A stretch of 64,000 bases of DNA. It comes from Verrucomicrobiota bacterium (lineage in GTDB: Bacteria > Verrucomicrobiota > Verrucomicrobiia > Limisphaerales > JADLHS01). Position numbers and translations under genes: made by a program. The stretch's first letter is position 1; each line of letters opens with the position of its first letter. The notes beneath the pieces were generated by a model. That model saw only the letters and a list, made by a program, of their open reading frames with translations. It ran no database searches and was not told the DNA's origin. Where the stretch lies: positions 186,001-250,000 of the forward strand of contig JAKQDQ010000181.1 of assembly GCA_029573725.1 (NCBI GenBank), read 5' to 3'. This document shows, one piece after another, positions 23,827 through 32,428 of the stretch.

Positions 23827-26217
23827 TCAACCCGGCCGCTTGTCCGCACCGAACTGCCATTTTAATCGGAGCGCATTGCCAATCACAATAAGGTCCGAAA
23901 AACCCATTGCGGCCGCGCACAACACGGGACTCATGAAACCGAGGGCGGCCAGCGGGATGCCGACGGCGTTGTAGAAGAACGCCCAGAAGAGGTTTTGTTT
24001 GATGGTGCGCAGGGTGGCTCGTGACAATCGCAATGCCTCGGGCACGGTTTCAATTTCGGATTTCAAGAGAATCAAATCCGCCGCCTCTCGTGCCACGTCG
24101 CTGGCCCGGCTGACCGCAATGCCCAAGTCGGCCTGCGTCAGCGCCGGGGCATCATTGATGCCGTCGCCCACAAATGCCACGCGCCCGCCTTGCGTTTGTA
24201 ATTTCCGGATCTGCATCGCTTTCTGCTCCGGCCGCACCTCGGCAAAAACCCGGTCCGGGGGAATGCCGACCTGCCTGGCTATACCGAGGGCCGTCGCCGC
24301 GTTGTCACCGGTCAGCAGATGGATTTCCAGACCCTGCCGGTGCAGTTGCGCCACCACATCCGCCGCTCCTGGTTTCAACGTGTCTTGAACGGCGAATAAA
24401 CCAATCAGCTCGCGCTCCCTGGCCAACCCCACCACCGTCGCGCCCTGGCCGGTCCATCGCGTGATGAACGATTCCCCGGCGGACATCGCCACCCCGCTTT
24501 CCTTCAACCACTGCAGGGCACCGAGCTGGAGCTGCTGTCCGCCATCACGACCCGCCAAAGTTGCCGTCAGCCCGGCCCCACGCACTTCCTGCCAATGACC
24601 CAATTCCAGGGGGGCGGGCGGGGTCCGGGCGAGGGCGAGACTGATGGGGTGCGCCGAGTGACGCGCCAGGGCCGCGGCCAGGGCCTCCGGGGAGGCGGTG
24701 GCCGGTGTCGGCTGCCAAACGGCCACGATCGCCGGCTCGCCCCTGGTCAGCGTGCCGGTCTTGTCAAAAACCAGTGCGGAGATGCGTCCGGCCTTCTCCA
24801 GGGCGACGCCGTCGCGGATCAGGATGCCCCGGCGCGCCGCGACATTGGCGGCGGCCATGATCGCGACGGGGGTGGCCAGACCCATCGCGCAGGGACAGGC
24901 CACAATCAACACGGCGGCGGCGATGATGAATCCTGCCGCCAATCCCACCGGAGGGTGGGCAGCCCACAGGTATGGACTCAAAGTTTGGACGATCTGTTGC
25001 ATCCATTGGGGCGCAAAGGTCCAGGCCAGTCCGGCGGTAACCGCAATGGCCACAACGATGGGCACAAAGATGCTGCTGACCCGATCGCCCAGGCGTTGGA
25101 TGTCGGCGCGACTGGTCTGGGCGCGTTGCACGGCGGCAATGATGTGCGCCAGCGCCGTGCCTTCTCCGGTGGCGGTCACGCGCATGACGAGCCGGCCACT
25201 CTGATTGACAGTGCCGGCGAACACGTCCGCACCCGGCGTCTTGTCCGCCGGCAGCGATTCTCCGGTCAGCATCGCTTCATTCACGGTCGAGTGGCCTTCG
25301 GTAACCACCCCGTCCACCGGGACCCCGTCACCGGGGCGCAGCGCCACGAGATCACCGGGACGCAAACTGGCCACGGGCACTTCTTCCTCAAAGGCGGCAT
25401 CTGTGGGCGTGGGGGGGGGAGAACCCGGGGTCGCCGTGAATTTCAAGTCGCGCAGTTCGAGCGGCCCGAGCGGCGCCGGCCGGGGCGGTGGGGCGGTGGG
25501 GGGGGTGAGGCGCCGGGCGGTGGCCGGGGCCAACTGTAACAACGCCTTCAGCGCATCCGTGGCGCGGGCGCTGACGCGCGCTTCCAGCCAGTGGCCGATG
25601 CTGATCAGCGTAATGATGGCGGCCGCATCCATGAAGTAGAGGTGTTGCCCGCTCCCGTTGAACAAGGCCCAGGTGCTGTAACCGAAGGCGGTGGTCGAGC
25701 CCAGTGCCACGAGCGTGTCCATATTGGCACTACCCGCTTTGAGTTGCCGCCAGGCGCCACGATAAAACTGTGCTCCGCAATAAATCTGCACCACCCCGGC
25801 CAGCCCAAAGGAGGTCCAGGCAAACCATTGCGTCATTCCCCAGGAAAACACCCACTCCCCCAACATCAGGAATGCGGTGACGGCACCGCCCAGCCAAAGG
25901 TTGAACGCCCAGGCCCGATGCGCCTGCCGTTGCGCGTGCGCCGCGCCGGCCGGGGAGGTTGCGACTGCGGCCGAGTAACCTGCCGCCGCCACCGCCTGCA
26001 CCAAGCTCTGGCCGTCGGCAATCTCCGCATCCGACCAGCGCACGGTGGCCCGCCGGGCAAGCAGATCCACCCGGGCACTCTGCACTCCGGCCACCGCCTG
26101 CAAGGCGGTGGTCACCTGGCGCGCGCAGTTGTTGCAGGTCATGCCGCCAATCTCAAGCTCCGTGCTGGATCCGGCTGCGGCGCCCGGACGGGAACCAAGG
26201 GATGTCGCCGTCGTCAT
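23827..26217 (-). CDS. copA: copper-translocating P1B-type ATPase
   Basis: 796 aa from the ATG at 26217; upstream frame overlaps deoA. It exports Cu(+) from the cytoplasm. The N-terminal heavy-metal domain has GMTCNNC (Cys28, Cys31). The membrane CPC motif is Cys441-Pro442-Cys443, the phosphorylated aspartate is Asp485 in DKTGTLT, TGES is in MLTGESLPADK, and the hinge GDGINDAPAL is present. The HP locus reads HSAHPISLAL. A Pro-rich insert of about 45 residues (TPPTAPPPRPAPLGP...), around 230-277, interrupts the actuator-domain approach just before EEEVPVASLRPGD. The gene is 44 nt downstream of deoA on the same strand; no copper regulator is seen nearby. Confidence 0.95.
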   Translation of the reverse strand: MTTATSLGSRPGAAAGSSTELEIGGMTCNNCARQVTTALQAVAGVQSARVDLLARRATVRWSDAEIADGQSLVQAVAAAGYSAAVATSPAGAAHAQRQAHRAWAFNLWLGGAVTAFLMLGEWVFSWGMTQWFAWTSFGLAGVVQIYCGAQFYRGAWRQLKAGSANMDTLVALGSTTAFGYSTWALFNGSGQHLYFMDAAAIITLISIGHWLEARVSARATDALKALLQLAPATARRLTPPTAPPPRPAPLGPLELRDLKFTATPGSPPPTPTDAAFEEEVPVASLRPGDLVALRPGDGVPVDGVVTEGHSTVNEAMLTGESLPADKTPGADVFAGTVNQSGRLVMRVTATGEGTALAHIIAAVQRAQTSRADIQRLGDRVSSIFVPIVVAIAVTAGLAWTFAPQWMQQIVQTLSPYLWAAHPPVGLAAGFIIAAAVLIVACPCAMGLATPVAIMAAANVAARRGILIRDGVALEKAGRISALVFDKTGTLTRGEPAIVAVWQPTPATASPEALAAALARHSAHPISLALARTPPAPLELGHWQEVRGAGLTATLAGRDGGQQLQLGALQWLKESGVAMSAGESFITRWTGQGATVVGLARERELIGLFAVQDTLKPGAADVVAQLHRQGLEIHLLTGDNAATALGIARQVGIPPDRVFAEVRPEQKAMQIRKLQTQGGRVAFVGDGINDAPALTQADLGIAVSRASDVAREAADLILLKSEIETVPEALRLSRATLRTIKQNLFWAFFYNAVGIPLAALGFMSPVLCAAAMGFSDLIVIGNALRLKWQFGADKRPG

Positions 26218-26261
26218 CGCGCTCAAATTGGGTGCGAAGAGGAATCCGCACAAGCCCAACT

Positions 26262-27569
26262 TCAGCGGACCGATCCCCAAATGAGGCGGGCGGGTTTGAC
26301 CGGATGCGCCGTCAGTTGGAACGCGGCTGGCAACTGCGCGAGAGCCGCTTCGGCGGATTGCCCGTCTGCGGCGTGAACCCGGCAAAGTACGCCGCCACGT
26401 TCAACCCATTCGCCCGGCTTGGCCATCTGATCTATACCCACCGCGTGGTTGATGGCAGCCTCCTGAGTCTGCCGTCCGCCGCCCAGGTCGCGGACCACCT
26501 CCCCGATGATGCGCGCATCGCACCGGGCAATCCAGCCGCCCTGCGGTGCTTTGAGCGGGCATACTGTCGGCGCTGCCGCCGGCTGCGCCAGTTTGCGATG
26601 CCACGCTTTCAAGTCGGCCCCCTGGGCGCGCAACATCGCATCCCACGTCCGGCGGGGGGCGCCGGAATCCAGACACGCGGTGGCTTGACGGCGCGCGACA
26701 GCCAGGTTGGCGGCCCTGCCGGTCTGCACCAACAAATGCGCGGCACAGGTCAGCACCAGCGTCCGCAGATCCGCCGGTCCCTGCCCTTCGAGACAGGTGA
26801 GGCTCTCCTTGACTTCGAGCCAGTTGCCGGCCGCCCGGCCGAGGGGGGTGTTCATGTCGGTGAGGACCGCGCGGGTCCGGACGCCGCACTGGCGGCCCAG
26901 CGAAACCATGGCGCGAGCCAGCTGACGCGCTGCAGCCAGGGTTGGCATGAAGGCGGCCGTGCCAAATTTCACGTCCAGAATCAGCGCGTCGAGATTCTCC
27001 GCCAGCTTTTTGGAGAGGATCGAGGCCGTGATCAGGGACAGGTTCGGCACCGTGCCGGTGACGTCGCGCAGGGCATAAATTTTTTTGTCGGCCGGGACCA
27101 TCCGTTCGGTCTGACCGCAAATGACGCCGCCGGTTCGTTGCACGATTTTCTGGATTCGTTTGGTGGAGAGCAGCGTCTGGAAGCCGGGGATGGAATCCAG
27201 CTTGTCCAGCGTTCCTCCCGTAATGCCCAGTCCACGCCCGGAGATCATGGGCACGCGAAATCCGAGACAGATCAGCAACGGTGTCAAGGGCAGGGAGACC
27301 TTGTCACCGATGCCCCCGGTGGAGTGCTTGTCCACCAGCGGACGGGGGTCCGGCGGAAATTGCAGCGTCTCGCCGGAATCCCGCATTGCCAGCGTCAGGG
27401 CGGTGGTTTCCTCCCGGTTCAGTCCGCGAAAATAAACGGCCATGAGCAGCGCCGCCATCTGGTAGGCGGGGAGGTTTCCCGTGGTAAAGGCGCGCACCAG
27501 CGCCCGAATGGCATCGTCCGCCAGCGTCTGGCCGTCGCGTTTCCGCTCGATCAATCGCAGGAAATTCAT
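26262..27569 (-). CDS. deoA: pyrimidine-nucleoside (thymidine) phosphorylase
   Basis: A 435-aa phosphorylase that splits thymidine or uridine with phosphate to the base and (deoxy)ribose-1-phosphate. The family signature is clear: LVDKHSTGGIGDKVSLPL, the phosphate-binding loop, and GRGLGITGGTLDKLDSIPGF, followed by GVICGQTERMVPADKKIYALRDVTGTV. The N-terminal alpha domain, the central alpha/beta domain and the C-terminal pyrimidine-binding region are all of normal length. Thymidine versus general pyrimidine specificity cannot be decided. It is followed by copA and preceded by fabF. Confidence 0.93.
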   Translation of the reverse strand: MNFLRLIERKRDGQTLADDAIRALVRAFTTGNLPAYQMAALLMAVYFRGLNREETTALTLAMRDSGETLQFPPDPRPLVDKHSTGGIGDKVSLPLTPLLICLGFRVPMISGRGLGITGGTLDKLDSIPGFQTLLSTKRIQKIVQRTGGVICGQTERMVPADKKIYALRDVTGTVPNLSLITASILSKKLAENLDALILDVKFGTAAFMPTLAAARQLARAMVSLGRQCGVRTRAVLTDMNTPLGRAAGNWLEVKESLTCLEGQGPADLRTLVLTCAAHLLVQTGRAANLAVARRQATACLDSGAPRRTWDAMLRAQGADLKAWHRKLAQPAAAPTVCPLKAPQGGWIARCDARIIGEVVRDLGGGRQTQEAAINHAVGIDQMAKPGEWVERGGVLCRVHAADGQSAEAALAQLPAAFQLTAHPVKPARLIWGSVR

Positions 27570-27621
27570 CGGCGCCGATGCTATCGGCGGGACGGCCAGA
27601 AAGCCAGCCGGGAGGCCGGAG

Positions 27622-28881
27622 TCAGCCGTTGAACTTTCTGGCGACGATGGTTGAGTTATGCCCGCCGAAGCCGAACGAGTTGTTCACGATGGCGTTGACC
27701 GGCATTTCACGCGCCGTGTTGGGCACGTAATCCAGGTCGCACTCGGGATCGGGGGCGGTGTAATTGATCGTGGGCGGCACGATGCCCCGCTGGATCGCCA
27801 GCGCACATACCGTCATTTCGACTGCGCCGGCCGCACCGAGCATGTGACCGGTCGCCCCCTTGGTCGAACTGATCGCCAGTTTGCGGGCGTGGTCGCCGAA
27901 CACCGTCTTGATGGCGCAGCTTTCAGAAACGTCCCCCTGCGGGGTGGAAGTGCCGTGCGCATTGATGTAGGAAATATCGTTGGGATGCAGTCCGCCGGCG
28001 CGTAATGCGGCTTTCATGCAACGGGCGGCCCCTTCGCCGTTCGGGGCGGGGGCGGTGAGATGGTAGGCGTCGGCGGTGTTGCCGTAGCCCACGATTTCGC
28101 AATAAATCCGCGCGCCGCGCCGCTTCGCGTGCGCCAGTTCCTCCAGGCAAAGCACCCCCGCGCCCTCGCCCATGACAAAGCCGTCGCGGTCCCGGTCGAA
28201 CGGCCGGGAGGCGCGTTTTGGATCATCATTCCGCCGGCTCATGGCCTTCATGGCACAGAATCCGCCGATGCCGATGGGCACGATGGCGGCTTCGCTGCCG
28301 CCGGCGAACATCATGACCGCCTCGCCCATTTTGATGGCCCGCCAGGCTTCTCCAATCGCGTGGTTGGCGGTGGCGCAAGCCGAGCAGGTGGCAAAGTTGG
28401 GGCCGCGCAGATTGTGGTACATCGAAAACAGGCCGCTCGCCATGTTGCTGATCAACATCGGAATCATGAATGGCGAGAGCCGGCCCGGGCCGCGTTCGAG
28501 CAGGACCTTGACCTGGTTGGTGGTGGTTTCCAACCCCCCGATGCCGGAGCCGATGATGACCCCGATTTCATCGCAGTTCAACCGCGGCAGATCCGCTCCG
28601 GAATCCCGCAAGGCCTGCCAGCCCGCGTAGATGCCGAATTGCGAGTAACGGTCGGTGCGGCGAACGTCTTTCGGATGCGGAAAGGCCGGGGCGGGATCAA
28701 AATTCCGCACCTCGCCGGCCATGCGGGAATCGTAGGCCGCGGCGTCAAAGGCGGTGATGAGATCAATGCCGCTCTCGCCGGCGATCAAGCGCTGCCAGAA
28801 ATCTTCCAGGTCATGCCCCAAAGGAGTCACGACCCCCAGTCCGGTGACGACGACACGGCGATCCTGCCAGTTGCTTGCCAT
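27622..28881 (-). CDS. fabF: beta-ketoacyl-ACP synthase II
   Basis: The elongating condensing enzyme of fatty-acid synthesis. I use the ATG at 28881 (MASNWQDRRVVVTG), giving 419 aa. The Cys-His-His triad is visible: Cys in CSACATANHAIGEAW, His in INAHGTSTPQGD and His in KGATGHMLGAAG. The C-terminus ends FGGHNSTIV. It lies 63 nt downstream of acpP, the usual pairing. Confidence 0.97.
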   Translation of the reverse strand: MASNWQDRRVVVTGLGVVTPLGHDLEDFWQRLIAGESGIDLITAFDAAAYDSRMAGEVRNFDPAPAFPHPKDVRRTDRYSQFGIYAGWQALRDSGADLPRLNCDEIGVIIGSGIGGLETTTNQVKVLLERGPGRLSPFMIPMLISNMASGLFSMYHNLRGPNFATCSACATANHAIGEAWRAIKMGEAVMMFAGGSEAAIVPIGIGGFCAMKAMSRRNDDPKRASRPFDRDRDGFVMGEGAGVLCLEELAHAKRRGARIYCEIVGYGNTADAYHLTAPAPNGEGAARCMKAALRAGGLHPNDISYINAHGTSTPQGDVSESCAIKTVFGDHARKLAISSTKGATGHMLGAAGAVEMTVCALAIQRGIVPPTINYTAPDPECDLDYVPNTAREMPVNAIVNNSFGFGGHNSTIVARKFNG

Positions 28882-28944
28882 AAAACAAACGGGGCAGTTC
28901 AAGCTCTGTTCAGCTCACCTGCCCCGGAGCGGTCCGATCACAAA

Positions 28945-29187
28945 TTACTTCTGCTGCTCCTCCACGTAGCGAATGACGTCACCCACGCTTTGCAGCTTTT
29001 CCGCCTGTTCGTCGGGGATGTCGCTGCCGAATTCCTCCTCCAGCGCCATGACGAGCTCCACCGTGTCCAGAGAGTCCGCGCCCAAATCCTCAATGAACTT
29101 GGCTTCGGGAGTGACCTGTTCCGGTTTCACCCCGAGCTGCTCAACGATGATATCTTTAATGCGTTGTTCGATTGATTTTTCAGACAT
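28945..29187 (-). CDS. acpP: acyl carrier protein
   Basis: An 80-aa acidic helical protein. The phosphopantetheine attachment serine is in the motif [12 protein letters not shown]. Length and composition (repeated Glu/Asp, four helices) are those of the primary AcpP. It carries the growing acyl chain for FabF, which follows downstream. The Nudix gene lies 64 nt upstream. Confidence 0.98.
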   Translation of the reverse strand: MSEKSIEQRIKDIIVEQLGVKPEQVTPEAKFIEDLGADSLDTVELVMALEEEFGSDIPDEQAEKLQSVGDVIRYVEEQQK

Positions 29188-29251
29188 GGCTATTTCCTAT
29201 TCAATTGTGCCGTCTGTTTATGCGGAGGGCTCAAAATCGTCAAGCATGGAT

Positions 29252-29779
29252 TCAGAGATTTTTCGCTCCGCCGAACGGCGCTGTTTGTGCCGACTGCCGC
29301 CAGATTAGCACGAAGGCCGGGGACAACTCCTCCGGACGCGCGGCCACCCAATGGGTCACGTTTGCGGGCGCAAACCAGCCGCCGCACTCGATTTCGTCGG
29401 GGTGTAACGTGAACGGTCCCTCGCTTTGCAGCCGGTAAACCCATACGAACTCCTGCCCCGTCTCCGCGCAGGCCGCAATCTTGAACAGCCGCTCCGGTGG
29501 CCGCTCCGCCACCAGTCCGATCTCCTCGCGCAACTCACGCCGCGCACAATCGTCGTAATCCTCCCCGCTGTCCAAATGGCCGCTCGCGGAGGAGTCCCAC
29601 AAGCCCGGCGAAGTGTCCTTGCTCATCGAACGCTTCTGGAGAAACACCTCGCCGCGCGCATTGAACACCAGCACATGCACCGCCCGATGCAACAACCCGC
29701 GCGCATGGACCTCCCGCCGCGACCGGCGATCAACCACCTCATCGCGCTCATTGACGACATCAAAAATCTCTTCACTCAT
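29252..29779 (-). CDS. Nudix hydrolase (IPP-isomerase-like subgroup)
   Basis: A 175-aa Nudix protein with box GHLDSGEDYDDCARRELREE (G-x5-E-x7-REUXEE-like form, with D in place of E at the first acid). Upstream it has the FDVVNERDEVVDRRSR start and the LHRAVHVLVFN / LQKRS blocks of the subgroup that also includes IPP isomerase and YfcD-like hydrolases. The substrate is not known; a nucleoside-diphosphate-derivative is expected from the fold. Its ATG overlaps the rsmA TGA by 4 nt (ATGA), so translation is coupled to rsmA. Confidence 0.88.
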   Translation of the reverse strand: MSEEIFDVVNERDEVVDRRSRREVHARGLLHRAVHVLVFNARGEVFLQKRSMSKDTSPGLWDSSASGHLDSGEDYDDCARRELREEIGLVAERPPERLFKIAACAETGQEFVWVYRLQSEGPFTLHPDEIECGGWFAPANVTHWVAARPEELSPAFVLIWRQSAQTAPFGGAKNL

Positions 29780-30897
29780 GAGTTCAGCAGGTTGGTTAGC
29801 CCCACAAACTGCTCCAAGTTGAGCTTCTCCGCCCGCTCTTGCAGTGAGATTCCCAATTCAGCGAAGGCCCGTTCCAGTTTGTCGGGCGGCCACTCGGTCT
29901 TGAGCAGCTTCAACATCATCTTGCGCCGCTGCGAAAAGGCGCGCTTCACGATCTTCACGAACGCCGCGCGCTGTTCATCTGCCAGCAACGGCTTCTCCCG
30001 TCGCACCAACGTCACGCACGCCGAATCCACATCCGGCGACGGAAAAAAGCAGCTCGCTGGAATCTTAAACCAACCGCGCGGCTCGTAATCCAGTTGAATC
30101 AAGAGCGTCAGCACGCCGTAATCGTCGTCGTCCGCCTGCGCCATCAATCGCTGCGCCACCTCCAGTTGCAATGTCACGGTCATCTGCTTCGGGCGCTGGG
30201 GCGATTGCGCCAGTTCCACCAGAATTGGCGATGCCACCGAGTACGGCAGATTCGCCACCAGTTTCCAGTCCCGCCAATCGCGCCGCTCGCGCCTGATGAA
30301 CTCCAGCGCATCGTCGTGCAACAGCTCAAAATGCGGAGTGTGGAGGGCGGAGGGCGGAGTAACGTCCTCCATCATCCCAGCCCTCTCCGTAGGGAGAGAA
30401 TTCTCCGATCTCGGGTTCGCGCCTTGAACCCCTGAACCCCTTGGAGCGCCGATCTCCAGATCGGCTTGTTGCAGATCAGGATTGGAATCAAGCCGATCAG
30501 GCGATCGGCGCTCCGGTTTATGGGGAGGGAGATCCTTGTTCCCACGCGGGACAGAATCGGGAGACTCCGAACCAAGACGAGCTTGCATCACGTTCTCCCT
30601 CTCCCCGGGGGAGAGGGTCGGGGTGAGGGCGAGCGTTGAACCAAACCTTTCCCGCAACACCGCCACCAGCCGCGCGTCTTTCTCAATCGCCAGCAACTCG
30701 CCCGCTTGCGCAAGCAACAACTCCGTCAGCGGCCCCAACCCTGGCCCGATCTCCAGCACCTTGTCTGCCTTGCCCAGCTCCGCTGCCTCCACAATCCGCG
30801 CCAACTGATGCGCATCGTGCAAAAAATTCTGCCCGAGCGACTTCGTCAGTTGGATGCCGCGCTTGTCCAACCACTCGCGCATCTCGGCCAGTTTCAT
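29776..30897 (-). CDS. rsmA: 16S rRNA (A1518/A1519) dimethyltransferase with in-frame repeat insertion
   Basis: RsmA/KsgA dimethylates two adjacent adenines near the 3' end of 16S rRNA. The N-terminal family motif GQNFLHD and SAM site VLEIGPGLGPLTELLL are intact, as is the catalytic NLPYS (in VANLPYSVASPILVEL). At 373 aa it is about 100 residues longer than typical members. The excess lies between residues about 88 and 189 (DNA about 30331-30636), exactly between RERFG and ELLHDDALEF, and consists of dispersed repeat sequence in all its parts (see the repeat entry), read in frame with no stop. The remaining C-terminal domain is normal. The stop overlaps the Nudix start. Confidence 0.95.
   Translation of the reverse strand: MKLAEMREWLDKRGIQLTKSLGQNFLHDAHQLARIVEAAELGKADKVLEIGPGLGPLTELLLAQAGELLAIEKDARLVAVLRERFGSTLALTPTLSPGERENVMQARLGSESPDSVPRGNKDLPPHKPERRSPDRLDSNPDLQQADLEIGAPRGSGVQGANPRSENSLPTERAGMMEDVTPPSALHTPHFELLHDDALEFIRRERRDWRDWKLVANLPYSVASPILVELAQSPQRPKQMTVTLQLEVAQRLMAQADDDDYGVLTLLIQLDYEPRGWFKIPASCFFPSPDVDSACVTLVRREKPLLADEQRAAFVKIVKRAFSQRRKMMLKLLKTEWPPDKLERAFAELGISLQERAEKLNLEQFVGLTNLLNS
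30331..30636. repeat. cluster of dispersed repeats inserted in frame in rsmA
   Basis: Parts seen, left to right on the plus strand: a ggagggcggagggcgg minisatellite (about 30342-30358), an inverted repeat with arms GGAGCGCCGATC and GATCGGCGCTCC (30443-30514, arms also pairing internally through CCAGATCGGCTTG / CAAGCCGATCAGG), and a palindrome CCCTCTCCCCGGGGGAGAGGG-like (about 30598-30618). The total length keeps the reading frame of rsmA. Confidence 0.85.
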
Positions 30898-30899
30898 GA

Positions 30900-30987
30900 G
30901 CGAAGCAAGACACGGATTTCACGGATGATCACCGATTGAAAACTGAATCCGTGCAAATGGGTGAAATCCGCGCCCCTGGCTTTGGAA
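30900..30987. repeat. imperfect hairpin (CACGGATTTCACGG type) between aminotransferase and rsmA
   Basis: The stretch acacggatttcacggatgatcaccg .. gaatccgtgcaaatgggtgaaatccgcg has arms that pair (ggatttca / tgaaatcc and cggat / atccg). It fills the gap between the two genes; this is a common style of intergenic repeat. Confidence 0.6.
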
Positions 30988-32424
30988 TCATGTCCGTCTG
31001 AGTCCATTCGTAGTTAAAACCTTTTGCAGCGCGTTCACCGTGTGATCGAGCTGGGTTTCGGTAATCGTCAGCGGCGGCGTGAAGCTGATGACATTTGCTT
31101 GCTCTCCCTCCGGCAGCAGGATAAAGCCGCGATGCAACATCGCCTTGATGACGCGCAGGGACTCGGCGGCGGCCGGCGCGCCGGTCCGGGTTCTCAATTC
31201 CAATCCGACCAGCAAGCCGAGGCCGCGGGGCGTTGCGTGGGGGAGATTGATGGCCGCCAGACGTTGCAACAGCCGCGCCCCGAGTTTCGCGCTGCGTCCG
31301 CAGAGGTTCAGGCGTTTGATCTCGGCCAATTGCGCCAGCGCCATCGCACAACCGACCGGGTGTCCGAGAAACGTGCTGGTGTGAATCGCTTCTCCGGTCG
31401 AAGCCGGCCACGCGGCATCCATCACGTCTGCCCGCCCCACGCACGCGGACAGCGGGAAGCCGCCGGTGAGAGCCTTGCCGAGACAGATCACATCCGGGAT
31501 CACGTCGTCGTGTTCACAGGCAAACCATTTCCCCGTGCGACCAAACCCGGTGTAAATCTCGTCGAGAATGAGCAACGCGCCGTGTGCATCGCACAACTCC
31601 CGCAGCCGTCGCAGAAAACCCGGCGGTGGGACGTTGATGCCGCCCCGCGCCTGGACCGGCTCGACCAGAATCGCTCCAACTTTCCCGCGGCGGAGAATTG
31701 TTTTAGCCGCCGCTGTGAGGAGACGGAGATCGGCCTTGGTTTTCGGGAACGGCAGGAAGTGGCCAAACTCCCGCAACTGCGAGCGGAACGGTCCCCGAAA
31801 ATGGTCGCGATGCGTGGCGTTCAGCGCGCCATAGCCCAGTCCGTGATAAGCGCCTTCAAAGGCAATGATGCCGGATTTTCCCGTGGCCAGCATCGCCGTC
31901 TTCAACGCTGCCTCCACCGCTTCAAATCCCGAGTTGTTGAAAATGACTTTGCCCGTGGCTGCACTCGTGAGAGTGCGGCGGATCTGTTGTTTCGGGGGAA
32001 TCGCAGTTTGCCGCGAACTCACGTTCGCAGCCGCGGACCAGCGCTCGAAGGTGAGCCGGCTCAACTCGCGCGCGAGTCGCGCCTTGAGGGCGTGCGGATG
32101 CACATCGCCCATCGCGTGCAGCAGGGTCGCCATCTGCTGCTGCCCTGCGCGCACGACGGCCGGATTCGCATGACCCGCCGCCGCCACTCCGAAGGCCGCC
32201 GTCAGGTCGAGATACTTTTTCCCTTCCGCATCCCAAACGTGAACGCCCTTCGCCCATTCCCAAACAATGGGCCACGAGCCGTCCGGTTCGGTGAACAGCA
32301 CGTTGCGCGATTCGTAGTCGCGCAATGCCGCGAGCACGGCCCTTGAACCGGTGAGACGGCGAGGCGGCGAGGCGGCGGCACCATGCGATCGACGCTTCCC
32401 CGCTGCTCCGTTTCTCCGTTTCAT
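30988..32424 (-). CDS. class-III aminotransferase with in-frame repeat insertion
   Basis: A PLP-dependent aspartate-aminotransferase-family enzyme (class III, acetylornithine/4-aminobutyrate type), 478 aa from the ATG at 32424; a GTG at 32439 would overlap queE. PLP-site Lys is in CLGKALTGGFPLSA; LILDEIYTGFGRTGKWFA and GAILVEPVQARGG are the usual cofactor and phosphate motifs; STFLGHPVGCAMAL closes the site. Residues about 137-161 (NVSSRQTAIPPK...) form an insertion with no counterpart in the family, encoded by a palindrome-ended repeat (31957-32032) between WSAAA and ATGKVIFNNSGFEAVEAA. The first ~25 residues are Arg/Ala-rich and also repeat-like. Substrate unknown. Confidence 0.88.
   Translation of the reverse strand: MKRRNGAAGKRRSHGAAASPPRRLTGSRAVLAALRDYESRNVLFTEPDGSWPIVWEWAKGVHVWDAEGKKYLDLTAAFGVAAAGHANPAVVRAGQQQMATLLHAMGDVHPHALKARLARELSRLTFERWSAAANVSSRQTAIPPKQQIRRTLTSAATGKVIFNNSGFEAVEAALKTAMLATGKSGIIAFEGAYHGLGYGALNATHRDHFRGPFRSQLREFGHFLPFPKTKADLRLLTAAAKTILRRGKVGAILVEPVQARGGINVPPPGFLRRLRELCDAHGALLILDEIYTGFGRTGKWFACEHDDVIPDVICLGKALTGGFPLSACVGRADVMDAAWPASTGEAIHTSTFLGHPVGCAMALAQLAEIKRLNLCGRSAKLGARLLQRLAAINLPHATPRGLGLLVGLELRTRTGAPAAAESLRVIKAMLHRGFILLPEGEQANVISFTPPLTITETQLDHTVNALQKVLTTNGLRRT
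31957..32032. repeat. 76-nt palindrome-ended repeat inside the aminotransferase gene
   Basis: Ends are GGCTGC and GCAGCC. Inside it, GCGAAC (32013-32018) faces GTTCGC (32023-32028) across TCAC, and ACTCGTGAGAGT near the other end is nearly self-complementary. About 75 nt (25 codons) are added relative to the expected aminotransferase, without breaking the frame. Confidence 0.8.
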
Positions 32425-32428
32425 TCTC

